Source: Chlorocebus sabaeus (taxonomy: Eukaryota > Chordata > Mammalia > Primates > Cercopithecidae). From it: a stretch of 64,000 bases of DNA. Made by a program: the position numbers and the translations under genes. This document shows, in pieces, positions 33,892-45,600 of this stretch (within the stretch, counting starts at the first letter, position 1; each line of letters opens with the position of its first letter). The stretch covers positions 18,353,826 through 18,417,825 of the forward strand of contig NC_132926.1 of assembly GCF_047675955.1 (NCBI RefSeq), given 5' to 3'. The notes beneath the pieces are model-generated. The model saw nothing but the letters and a program-made list of their open reading frames with translations. It was not told the origin of the DNA and made no database searches.

Positions 33892-36800
33892 ATGACAGGA
33901 TCAAGTTCACACATAACAATATTAACCTTAAATGTGAATGGACTAAATGGTCCAATTAAAAGATACAGATTGGAAAATTGGACAAAGAGTCAAGACCCAT
34001 CAGTTTGCCGTATTCAGGAGACCCATCTCTCAGGCAGAGACACACATAGGCTCAAAATAAAGGGATGGAGGAAGATCTACCAAGCAAATGGAAAACAAAA
34101 AGAAAGCAGGGGTTGCAATCTTCGTCTCTGATAAAACAGACTTTAAGCCATCAAAGATCAAAAGAGACAAAGGTCATTACATAATGGTAAAGGGATCAAT
34201 TCATCAGGAAGAGCTAACTATCCTAAATATATATGCACCCAATACAGGAGCACCCAGATTCATAAAGCAAGTCCTTAGAGACTTACAAAGAGACTTAGAC
34301 TCACATACAATAATAATGGGAGACTTCAACACTCCACTGTCAACATTAGACAGATCAACGAGACAGAAAGTTAACAAGGATATCCAGGAATTGAACTCAT
34401 CTCTGCAGCAAGCAGACCTAATAGACATCTATAGAACTCTCCACCCCAAATCAACAGAATATACATTCTTCTCAGCACCACATCGCACTTATTCCAAAAT
34501 TGACCACATAGTTGGAAGTAAAGCACTCCTCAGCAAATGTACAAGAACAGAAATTATAAGAAACTGTCTCTCAGACCACAGTGCAATCAAACTAGAACTC
34601 AGGACTAAGAAACTCAATCAAAATTGCTCAACTACATGGAAACTGAACAACCTGCTCCTGAATGACTACTGGGTACATAACGAAATGAAGGCAGAAATAA
34701 AGATGTTCTTTGAAACCAATGAGAACAAAGATACAACATATCAGAATCTCTGGGACACATTTAAAGCAGTGTGTAGAGGGAAATTTATAGCACTAAATGC
34801 CCACAAGAGAAAGCAGGAAAGATCTAAAATTGACAACCTAACATCACAATGGAAAGAACTAGAGCAGCAAGAGCAAGCACATTCAAAAGCTAGCGGAAGG
34901 CAATAAATAACTAAGATGAGAGCAGAACTGAAGGAGACAGAGACACAAAAAACCCTTCAAAAAAAAAAAATCAATGAAGCCAGGAGCTGGTTTTTGGAAA
35001 AGATCAACAAAACTGATAGACTGTTAGTAAGACTAATAAAGAAGAAAAGAAAGAAGACTCAAATAGATGCAATAAAAAATGATAAAGGAGTATCACCACC
35101 GATCCCACAGAAATACAAACTACCATCAGAGAATATTATAAACACCTCTATGCAAATAAACTAGAAAATCTAGAAGAAATGGATAAATTCCTGGACACAT
35201 ACACCCTCCCAAGACTAAATCAGGAAGGAGTCAAATCCCTGAATAGACCAATAACAGGCTCTGAAATTGAGGCAATAATTACTAGCCTACCAACCAAAAA
35301 ACGTCCAGGAACAGATGGATTCACAGCCGAATTCTACAAGAGGTACAAAGAAGAGCTGGTACCATTCCTTCTGAAACTATTCCAATCAATAGATAAAGAG
35401 GGAATCCTCCCTAACTCATTTTATGAGGCCAACATCATCCTGATACCGAAGCCTGGCAGAGATACAACAAAAAAAGAGAATTTTAGACCAATATCCCTGA
35501 TGAACATCGATACAAAAATCCTCAATAAAATAGTGGCAAACCGAATCCAGCAGCACATCAAAAAGCTTATCCACCATGATCAAGTGGGCTTCATCCTTGG
35601 GATGCAAGGCTGGTTCAACATACACAAATCAATAAATGTAATCCAGCATATAAACAGAACCAAAGACAAAAAACACATGATTATCTCAATAGATGCAGAA
35701 AAGTCCTTTGACAAAATTCAACAACCCTTCATGCTAAAAAATTCTCAATAAATTAAGTATGGATGGAACATATCTGAGAATAATAAGAGCTATCTATGAC
35801 AAACCCACAGCCAATATCATGCTGAACGGGCAAAAACTGGAAGCATTCCCTTTGAAAACTGGCACAAGACAGGGATGCCCTCTCTCACCACTCCTATTCA
35901 ACATAGTGTTGGAAGTTCTGGCTAGGGCAATCAGGCAAGAAAAAGAAATAAAGAGTATTCAGCTAAGAAAAGAAGTCGTCAAATTGTCCCTCTTTGCAGA
36001 TGACATGACTGTATATTTAGAAAACCCCATCATCTCAGCCCAAAATCTCCTTAAGCTGATAAGCAACTTCAGCAAAGTCTCAGGATACAAAATTAATGTG
36101 CAAAAATCACAAGCATTCTTATACACCAGCAACAGACAACAGACAGCCAAATCATGAATGAACTCCCATTCACAATAGCTTCAAAGAGAATAAAATACCT
36201 AGGAATCCAACTTACAAGGGATGTAAAGGACCTCTTCAAGGAGAACTACAAACCACTGCTCAGTGAAATAAAAGAGGACACAAACAAATGGAAGAACATA
36301 CCATGCTCATGGATAGGAAGAATAAATATTGTGAAAATGGCCATTCTGCCCAAGGTAATTTATAGATTCAATGCCATCCCCATTAAGCTACCAATGACTT
36401 TCTTCAGAGAATTGGAAAAAACTGCTTTAAAGTTCATATGAAACCAAAAAAGACCCCGCATTGCCAAGACAATCCTAAGCCAAAAGAACAAAGCCGGAGG
36501 CATCATGCTACCTGACTTCAAACTATACTACAAAGCTACAGTAACCAAAACAACATGGTACTGGTACCAAAACAGAGATATAGACCAATGAAACAGAACA
36601 GAACCCTCAGAAATAATACCACACATCTACAGCCATCTGATCTTTTACAAACCTGACAAAAGCAAGAAATGGGAAAGGATTCCCTATTTAAAAAAATGGT
36701 GCTGGGATAATTGGCTAGCCATAAGTAGAAAGCTGAAACTGGATCCTTTCCTTACTCCTTATATGAAAATTAATTCAGGATGGATTAGAGACTTAACTGT

Positions 36801-37718
36801 TAGACCTAAAACCATAAAAACGCTAGAAGAAAACCTATGAATTACCATTCAGGACATAAGCATGGGCAAGGACTTCATGTCTAAAACCCCAAAAGCAATG
36901 GCAACAAAAGCCAAAATTGACAAATGGGATCTAATTAAACTAAAGAGCTTCTGCACAGCAAAAGAAACTACCATCAGAGTGAACAGGCAACCTACAGAAT
37001 GGGAGAAAATTTTTGCAATCTACTCATCTGACAAAGGGCTAATATCCAGAACCTACAAAGAACTCAAACAAATTTACAAGAAAAAAACAACCCCATCAAA
37101 AAGCGGGCAAAGAATATGAACAGACACTTCCCAAAAGAAGACATTCATACAGCCAACAGACACATGAAAAAATGCTCATCATCACTGACCATCAGAGAAA
37201 TGCAAATCAAAACCACAATGAGATACCATCTCACACCAGTTAGAATGGCAATCATTAAAAAGTCAGGAAACAACAGGTGCTGGAGAGGATGTGGAGAAAT
37301 AGGAACACTTTTACACTATTGTTGGGACTGTAAACTAGTTCAACCATTGTGGAAAACAGTATAGCAATTCCTTAAGGATCTAGAACTAGAAATACCATTT
37401 GACCCAGCCATCCCGTTACTGGGTATATACCCAAAGGATTATAAATCATGCTGCTATAAAGACACATGCACACGTATGTTTATTGCAGCACTATTCACAA
37501 TAGCAAAGACTTGGAATCAACCCAAATGTCCATCAGTGACAGACTGGATTAAGAAAATGTGGCACATATGCACCATGGAATACTATGCAGCCATAAAAAA
37601 GGATGAGTTTGTGTCCTTTGGAGGGACATGGATGCAGCTGGAAACCATCATTCTCAGCAAACTATCACAAGAACAGAAAACCAAACACCTCATGTTCTCA
37701 CTCATAGGTGGGAATTGA
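33892..37718 (+). pseudogene. L1 ORF2: L1 ORF2 (endonuclease and reverse transcriptase), broken
   Basis: ORF2p has an N-terminal AP-like endonuclease, a reverse transcriptase and a C-terminal Cys-rich region. The endonuclease is seen at 33892-34620, with 'MGDFNTPLS' and 'SDHSAI' motifs (both hold active-site residues). RT fingers ('KKRPGTDGFTAEFYKRY') lie near 35300, and the FADD catalytic motif is at 35993-36004. The C/H-rich C-terminus ('NRCWRGCGEIGTLLH') is at about 37270-37310. The frame changes near 34097, 35088, 35738, 36141 and 37088. In-frame stops are at 34904, 36439, 36589, 36838 and 37362. The active-site residues I can see are unchanged, so the damage looks like neutral decay after insertion, not selection against activity. 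Confidence 0.95.
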
Positions 37719-37930
37719 ACAATGAGATCACTTGGACATAGGAAGGGGAACATCACACACCAGGGCCTATTGTGGGGAGGGGAAAGGGGAAGGGATAGCA
37801 ATAGGAGATATACCTAATGTAAATGATGGGTTAATGGGTGCAGCACACCAACATGGCACATGTATACGTATGTAACAAACCTGCACATTGTGCACATGTA
37901 CCCTAGAACTTAAAATATTTAAAAAAAAAA
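37719..37930 (+). other. L1 3' UTR with G-quadruplex motif and poly-A tail
   Basis: Short 3' UTR typical of L1PA, with the polypurine tract whose G-runs at 37774-37777, 37779-37782, 37786-37789 and 37792-37794 fit the four-run G-quadruplex pattern with loops of 1-3 bases. It ends 'ccctagaacttaaaatattt' and about 10-15 A. Confidence 0.9.
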
Positions 37931-37943
37931 AAAAAGAAACCTG

Positions 37944-38609
37944 TGTCTATTGACTGTGTTTCTTCATTCCTTGGTACCACGCTAGTATGTCTATATACAG
38001 ATTCAAATATGCAATAGCACTATATAACATAGCATATATTGCATATATATGTAATACAATATATGTTAAAATGTAATATTATATAGAGATAGATATAGAT
38101 ATATATAGATACAGATATACTAATACAGTACCAAGGAATAAAAAATATTTTTATCAGGTGCTGTTTTTCATTATTATTAAAAATATCCTTATGATATGTG
38201 AGTCACTGTATTAATCAAATAGTCACAGGTATTAAATCATCATATTTATTTTTCACTCTTTGATGAGGTATTACTCTATCATATATTATAAATATGTATG
38301 TGCTTATTTTACTAGTCCTACTGAATTTTAAATTCTTTAAGATTATAGGTCATCTGTTAACTCAGTTTTGAAAATTCCTGATTTCAAATGTATAAATTAT
38401 ATTCAACATAATGAAGCTCTTTAGAGATAGTATGGAAAAGAGTGGGGGTTGTTACACTATAAACCTGTGAAAGTGTAGGATATCCCCACACCTCATCCCC
38501 AAAACTCAGACCAGCCCTACTTATATTTGTTTTACATCTTAATCTTTTATATAATATGTCCTTTTGAAGGGATTTCTTACCTTAAAAAGAAGTTTCAAAA
38601 CCAATATAC
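37944..38609. other. AT-rich unassigned sequence
   Basis: Contains TATA/GATA low-complexity sequence at 38035-38120. No gene or repeat family recognised. Confidence 0.5.
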
Positions 38610-40630
38610 AGATTTACAGAAAAGATGGCAGATTGACTACACATTTTTATCTCTATTCCCTTCCCAAGACCCAGGAGAATGACAATAAATGAATTTCAAG
38701 GCCTACAACCATAAAGATAATGATAATAGGAAAGGAAAAAGCAGACCTAACATTGTGGATTAGAAGGCAGGTATATGAGTGGTAAGTGACATAGAGTTAA
38801 TTATTAAGCTGTTATGGAGGAAATCTAAGAAGCAACCAAATTTTTACCTTACAACTGCAAAACCTCAGGAATTCATTGCTCCATATTTTCCTGAAAGTGG
38901 AGATGAAAGTGATACCCAAACCAGGACCCTGCTTGTGAAGCATCTTACTGCTGAATTATCCCTACTCCAGCACAAGATGGGAGAGCTACTCTCTTCTGAG
39001 GGAATTTTTTTTTTTTTTTTTTTTTAACAGAATACTAGGTACGTGCAGTGGCGGTGGTGGTTTAATACTGAAAAAAGTGGAAGGAGGAAAAGTTAAGTAA
39101 ATGTTAACACACAGAATGTTACATGTCCTAGCTTTCTTCTTACACAAAATGTTTGGAATGCTTATGTTATAGGAAAGATTAGGAAGCGACTATTCTGAGC
39201 AATTTAATCAATAAAAAGAGAAAATATAACAATACTGACATTTGTCTCCTCCAATACAACTGCCCAACCAGATCAGGCTAAGTTAAATACTCATTTAACA
39301 AATCACAGTCAAAAGCTCAGTTCTAAATTCGTTTTCTGTTTTCTACTATTAAAATATGCAGAGTCAAGGATCGCCAGCTATTAGAAAATTTCTGTGGTGA
39401 AATACAGAGAACCCAACAAGCAAGCAAACAATATGAAGGAAACAGAATTGTGCAGAGATTTATTTAATTAAAAACAGTCATTAATATTTTTAGAAAGATA
39501 AGTGAATAGTCTGCTATAAAAGAGGAACACTCTTTTCAAAACTGCAAAACAATTATTTTTAAAAGATGAATGTTCACAGAATAAGGGAGATATCTTATAA
39601 ATTACTATGACAACAGAAATGTAAGATTCAAAAGAAGTGATAGAAGAACAAAAAGCTAGAGATGGAAAATATAATAGAAAAGATAACAAAATAAAAAAGG
39701 TAGAACAAGAGGCCCAATATCTGTATACTTGGAATTCCACAAAGAGCAGCGAAAGGAAAGCAGGATATCAAAACATTCAAGAACTAAAGGACTTTAGTTT
39801 TGACATTGAAAAGGGCCAGTGAGTAACCAGCACAATGGATGACTTTGGACCCACATTAACAACAGACACACACAATAATATCCTCATGAAATTTTATGAC
39901 ACAAGGAACATAACAAAGGTGGTCCACGCCTTCTTGTGGAGAGAATAAGCAGACTTCACATAAAAAGAAGAGTCTGAATGGCATCTGAGTCTCCAACACC
40001 CATCTGAGAAGCTATGGAACAAAGACAGAATGCCTTCAAAATTCTGAAAGAAAAAAGATTCCCTAATTGTAAAACTGGCTGAACTAAAATTTAGTATAAA
40101 GATAGAAGAATGGTTTCTGTAGATATATGCATATGCTATATCAAAAGAAAAAAAAAAACTACTCCAAATGAGGTCATTCTCTTAAAGCAAGTAGAAAATA
40201 TACTTCTCTTCCATTTCAAAAAGAGACAAAGGGATCAGTCCCCAGGAAATCATGAATGTAGCACCCAGTAGCACAGCTGAGCAGATGCCTGGAGAACTAG
40301 CAGCATGAACCTCCCAGGAGAAGTTGCTTTGATCATGGAACAGGTAGATTACCTGATGCCTTTTTTCCTAGTAACAGAAGACTTACACAACTGATAGAAG
40401 AATTTGCAGTTGCATTTGTGATGAGTTCACAGACAATTAAGCTAATAAATAGCAATAAAAATTAATTTCAGGGAAACAAAAATTTACCAGAAAATAAAAT
40501 TAATCATGATACCTAGATCAGCTGAGAATAGCATTTGCATAGTCAAATAATGTAAATGCTTAATATTCATCTAAGGAAAATTATGATATAACTGTATTGG
40601 GAGAACAAGAATATTGGAAGTCTGTGTGTG
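38610..40630 (+). mobile_element. Probable HAL1 / ancient L1M 5' and ORF1 region
   Basis: The start 'gaaaagatggcagattgact' resembles the 5' end of an old L1/HAL1. Further on, A-rich coiled-coil-like coding remnants and phrases such as 'gaatgccttcaaaattctga' and 'caaatgaggtcattctctta' recall the ORF1 region of such elements. A T20-type run (39004-39025) interrupts it. The 82-codon (38779-39027) and 61-codon (39637-39822) frames are likely fragments. Family assignment is tentative. Confidence 0.45.
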
Positions 40631-40643
40631 TGTGTGTGTGTGT
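40622..40643. repeat. (GT)n microsatellite
   Basis: About eleven GT units. Confidence 0.85.
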
Positions 40644-40667
40644 GATGCATGCACATATGCAGGTAGA

Positions 40668-41082
40668 TGATGTGATTTGGATGTTTGCTCCCTCCAACTT
40701 TCATGTTGGAATGCGATTCCCAGTGCTGGAGGTGGGGCCTGTGGGAGGTGACTGAATCATGTAAGCAGATCCCTCATGAATAGTTTAGCACCATCCCCTT
40801 GGTGATGGGTAAGTTCTCGCTCAGTTAGTTCACCTGAAAGATAATTGTTTAAAAGTCTGTGGCACCTTCCCCCTTGCTCTCTTGTTCCTGCTCTCACCAT
40901 GTGATGCACCTGCTCTCCATTCACCTTCTGTCATGACTGGAAGTTTCCTGAGTCCTCACCAGGAGCAGATGCCAGCATCATGCTTGTATAGCCTACAAAA
41001 CCACAAGCCAATTAAACTTCTTTTCTTTATAAATTACCCAGCCTCAGGTATTTCTTTATAGTAACACAAGAATAACCTAACA
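40668..41082 (+). mobile_element. ERVL-MaLR solo LTR (MST-like)
   Basis: Starts 'tgatgtgatttggatgtttg' and ends 'acacaagaataacctaaca', with TG...CA termini in sense orientation. 'aattaaacttc' near 41010 is in the LTR polyadenylation area. ggtaga occurs just outside both ends (40662-40667 and 41084-41089), with a one-base offset on the right, and may be the remains of the 5-bp target duplication. Confidence 0.85.
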
Positions 41083-41239
41083 TGGTAGAGCAGGTTAGGG
41101 GGGACAAAAGGGATAAAAAGAGAAACGCTGATCTTTTTTACAGGAATATCAATACATAATGTTTAAAATTGAAAAATGAAAACCTAAATGTATACATACA
41201 TTATTTAGAAATATGGAGTGAGCTAAATGGATTAAAAGT

Positions 41240-41562
41240 AGTTACCATGGCTGGGCACGGTGGCCGATGCCTGTAATCCCAGCACTTTAGGAGGCCGAGG
41301 CGGGTGGATAACTTGAAGTCAGGAGTTTGAGACCAGCCTGGCCAACATGATGAAACCCCATCTCTTCTAAAAATCCAAAAATTAGCAGGATGTGGTGGCA
41401 GGTGCCTGTAATCCCAGCTACCGGGGAGATTGAGGCAGGAAATCACTTGAACCCGGGAGGTGGAGGTTGCAGTGACTCGAGATTGTGCCACTGCACTCCA
41501 GCCTGGGTGACAAAGTAAGACTCCATCTCCAAAAAAAAAAAAAAAAAAAAGGAGTTACCATG
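41240..41562 (+). mobile_element. Alu SINE (AluS-type) with TSD
   Basis: Complete sense Alu ('ggctgggcacggtggccgat' to a poly-A of about 20). agttaccatg flanks it at 41240-41249 and 41553-41562. Open frame 41201-41491 (-) is Alu-derived. Confidence 0.95.
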
Positions 41563-42174
41563 AAGAGTAGGAAATAATTGGGGGAATGGGATGGGGACAG
41601 TTATTTTTTATGAAATGGAGACCAATTACATGCATATACTTGATAAATTATATGTGGGCTTATTTAAAGCATACGCATATTCTTTGATAAAGTTAAAACT
41701 AATTTTAAAACTCTAAAGCAAAACTCAATAACAAAATTAGGTTCCTAAAGCCTAAAGTCGAAAACGTGTTCTGACTTAATAAATAATTTGATTTAAATAC
41801 TCTAAACTACGTCCATTTAACTAAAGATACTATACTAAAGCTTAATATACCACACAGGATGACAAAATAATTTCCAAATTCATTCCATCCTTGACCAAAT
41901 GTAGTTATTTAGAATAGTACGTTGAACAGGATTTTGAAAGTAAATCTAGGATCAGTGGGAAAAGGTCCCATGCTTGACTAAGCATGTCTGCCATGCATGG
42001 AATAGTGGAGGATGGTAGCACAGAGGCAAAACATTTCACAACCTAACAGATGACCGAAAGGTCCTAAAAGACCAGTTTTATGCATATCAGCATGTGGTTT
42101 AGTTCCAAGCAGCATCACAATACATGGAATGATTATGTAATTTTTAAAATAAAATGGAAGGAGGGAGCTATTAA
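41563..42174. other. Unassigned sequence
   Basis: No repeat or exon recognised. The open frames at 41978-42274 (-) and 42080-42328 (+) overlap each other and the adjoining foldback. Confidence 0.45.
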
Positions 42175-42263
42175 TAATTATGCTGGGATAACAAGTGTAA
42201 ATGTAGACTATCCTAAGCAAACCAGGACAGTCCCTATGTTTACCTGTTGTCCTAGCATAATGA
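42175..42263. repeat. Imperfect foldback (inverted repeat) element
   Basis: The left arm 42175-42201 (taattatgctgggataacaa then gtgtaaa) pairs with the reverse complement of the right arm 42239-42263 (tttacctgttgtcctagcat then aatga). There are a few mismatches and a two-base length difference. A short ggacagtcc palindrome lies in the loop. The form is that of a palindromic DNA-transposon MITE. I cannot name the family. Confidence 0.65.
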
Positions 42264-42669
42264 CTTATGGTCACTCTAATTATATAATACGTAATACTGA
42301 ATGGATCTGTTTGGTGCTGAAGTTATGAGATAGGGTGATTTTTAAATTGATGGTGAGGAGTGATTGACAGGATATGGGAAGTCAAACAGACCTAGAAATG
42401 GCATAATACAAGAGCTTGCACAGCACAAACATAAAATGGTGGTATTAAGGGCCATTTCTGTCTGGGGGGTGTGTGTGTGTGTGTGCATGTGTGTGTGTGT
42501 GTATTTCAGTTTATTCATAAGCATAAAACAAAAAGTCTCAAAAAAGAATTAAAATTTAGCTTTGTAATTTGCAGACAGCAACAAAAGTGAAAATATTATA
42601 AAGGCTATGACATATAATTATTATTTTCATCTTACAGCAGAGAAAAGTTCTAAGACAAAAATGTGACTT
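42264..42669. other. Unassigned sequence with (GT)n at 42466-42502
   Basis: The only distinct feature is an interrupted GT microsatellite (GT runs split by 'gcat'). Confidence 0.6.
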
Positions 42670-45600
42670 TTTAAAACCTGTTTTATTGTCTTAACTACTT
42701 TATTACATGCTTTTATTTTATCTGCTTTACTAGATCTGTTCTTAGTATTTTAAAGCTATAGAAGTTTGAGTTGCTGTTCTTTTGTGCTTTCAATTTGAGA
42801 AAACATTTCTTTTCTAAAACAAAATAATTTTATTACTTTCACTTGCATTTGTGTTATTTCTCTACATCTTATTTTGCTTTCTCATTTGTTTTATTTTTGG
42901 CTTGATTAATGGCTTTTCTATATTATAGTTTTTGACTAATTTTGGCCTTTATGTTTATTGCTCCTTTTTTTTTTTTCCTTTCTCAGTATCTGTTTTGTTT
43001 ATTTCCTAAGTTAGTATTTTAACGTGAATTCATCTTTATTTTTTCTTGTATTTGCATGTCCTTGGAGCTGTGAGATATCATCTGAGCATGGTTTTGCTAT
43101 TTCTCATGTGGAATCCTCATTACCATTATTTTCTAGATAATCAAGTAATCTTCAGCTGCTTTTGTGACTCAAAACTTTATTGAGAGAGTTTCAATTTTCT
43201 TAATTTTCAACTAGTAGGTTTTTGTTCCTGGTTTGTTGTTAATTTTTAGTTTTATTACATTGAGATCAGAGAATGTGTACCATATTTTCTTTTTTTAAAT
43301 TTTTTTATTTTTTTATTATTACACTTTAAGTTCTAGGGTACATGTGCATAACGTGCAGGTTTGTTACAAATGTATACTTGTGCCATGTTGCTGTGCTGCA
43401 CCCATCAACTCATCAGCACCCATCAACTCGTCATTTACATCAGGTATAACTCCCAGTGCAATCCCTCCCCCCTCCCCCCTCCCCATGATAGGCCCCAGGG
43501 TGTGATGTTCCCCTTCCCGAGTCCAAGTGATCTCATTGTTCAGTTCCCATCTATGAGTGAGAACATGTGGTGTTTGGTTTTCTGTTCTTGTGATAGTTTG
43601 CTAAGAATGATGGTTTCCAGCTGCATCCATGTCCCTCCAAAGGACACAAACTCATCCTTTTTTATGGCTACATAGTATTCCATGGTGTATATGTGCCACA
43701 TTTTCTTAATCCAGTCTGTCACTGATGGACATTTGGGTTGATTCCAAGTCTTTGCTATTTAAGGCTTAATATAAAATCAAATTCTATTATTTTTTAATTT
43801 GGACATTTGAAAATATAGTATATTCTTAGTTTTCAAGGTATAAAGTCTTACAAATAGCAATTACATAAATATTATTAAATTTTACGTTATTTAGATCTCT
43901 CATATTCTTCCTAATTTTTTGCCCACATATTATGTTAAAATATGGCAAGCAAATGAAAAAAGATATAATCGTAATGTGTTTTGAGCATTCTTTGTATTTC
44001 TTCTAACTTTTGCTATATTAATGTTGATGGTTTGGCATTTTATGTGCACATCTTCACAAGTGACAAATATTTACTTGGATTAAATCCCATTTCATAGAAT
44101 GATGTCCTTCTTTGTCTATTTTCAGTGATTTTTTTCAGTGGGCGAATAGATCCTTAAGTCAAGGTCTTTGATATTAATATCACAACGCTGACTTTTTACA
44201 TTCCTTGACCTGGTATATCTTTGGCAATTGTTTAAATTTCAATCTTTTAAGGCACCTGGTTTGAGATTTTATATTTACCCACATATAAATTTATATATGT
44301 GTAGTTTTATAGATTAAATTTGATCCAATTGTAGTATTATTGGTAAGATATATATGTTAGAACATTTTGTTCTGCTTTGAGTTTTCACGGACATTTTTAT
44401 CTTTTTTTATGGTTTTCCTTCTGGCACTTTTTAGTTTATATTAATATCTTTGTACTAATGCTTACTTTTGCAATAGCTTTTTATAATATACTTAATATAT
44501 TTTAAAGATAATATTTACTACTTTTACATACAAACAATAAAAGATATACTATTTTTCCAAATTCTCTTCTACCCAATTTTAGTATCTAAATTTTTTCTTA
44601 TTTACTTTTATGCCTTTAAATATATGTGTATTTCCATATTTTAATTGTTGAAGTTTAAAATGTGATTTTTGGCTACCATTTTCTTTACTGCCTCCTGTAT
44701 AAAAATTGAGAAAATCAGTATTCTGATCCCTATCTTGTCCACTAGCTCCTTCCAAGGTAAACTTTTGTTAAGATAACTTTCTATGTTGTTAGCGTTTATA
44801 ACATTTATATTCTCTTTTGTAGCCATAATATCCACACTTATTTACTCTTAATCTAGAATTAAATGGATTTAATTCTCACCCGCAATTTTTTTGCTATAGT
44901 TTATTCATTAATTTTGTCTTTGGCTTAAGTTTTTCATTGAGATTTTGTTTTACTAACTGCTCATGAAATATATAATCTTTGAGCTGGTGAATATTTAAGT
45001 ACATTTTTAATAACCTTTATACTTGAGTGACATTTTAAGTAGACAAAAAAATATCAGGTCACATAAACTCTTGTGGGTTTTTAGACGTTGCACTCCTGAT
45101 TCCTGGAATTAAGACCTGCCACAAGGAGTATGAGGCATATCTGATCACTTAGTACCCCTCCCCCAATATGTTTTTTGCCTGGTTGACTAATGGATTTGCT
45201 CTTTTTCATTAAAATCCAATGTATCTTAGTCTTTCTAGATACTTTGTAATACACATTTTACCTTTTCAAACTGTAAATTTAAGCCCTCTTTTATTTCTAG
45301 AAAGCTTTCAGTTAACATACATATTTATTTTCTGCCCCATTATTTTTACTCTCTTCTGCCAGAACGCCAGTTACAGGTATCTTGGCATTTCTTTGCCCAT
45401 GATCAATATCTATAAATTTCTCTCTAATCTTAAAAAGAAACCTTTTTGTTCTATTCCATTTCATTTGTTTGCTTCCCTCGATTCTAGGCTCCTTTGACTT
45501 TAGAGTTTTGAACGGCATCTTTCTTTACACTGTATCCAATCTGCCTGCATTTTTGTAATTTTTCCCCTTTTCTTTCTTGGGGTGTGCTAGCTCACATTTC

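Larger units (their letters stand above)
31789..37930 (+). mobile_element. L1: Full-length L1 retrotransposon (L1PA class), inactive
   Basis: About 6.14 kb, the normal length of a complete primate L1. It begins with a G-run and the L1PA 5' UTR, followed by ORF1 (32817-33834), a 57-bp spacer, ORF2 (33892-37718), a G-rich 3' UTR and a poly-A tail. An autonomous L1 makes an RNA that is both mRNA and template. ORF1p binds this RNA and ORF2p nicks and reverse-transcribes into the genome. Here ORF1 has one frameshift and three premature stops, and ORF2 about five of each, so neither full protein can be made. The amount of decay suggests a middle-aged L1PA subfamily (I would guess L1PA5-L1PA8), probably inserted in an early catarrhine or late anthropoid ancestor. 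A divergence estimate needs alignment. Confidence 0.97.
31776..37943 (+). repeat. Target-site duplication flanking the full-length L1
   Basis: aaaaagaaacctg occurs at 31776-31788 and again at 37931-37943, directly after the poly-A tail. The base pair before the left copy is TT, so the nick site was TT|AAAAA, the preferred L1 endonuclease target. This shows that the element inserted by its own class of target-primed reverse transcription and that neither end has been lost. Confidence 0.97.

Noticed and set aside
39004..39025. Poly-T run that might mark a - strand retrotransposon insertion
   Set aside because: The sequence to its right matches no Alu, L1 3' end or processed pseudogene that I recognise, and no target duplication is visible.
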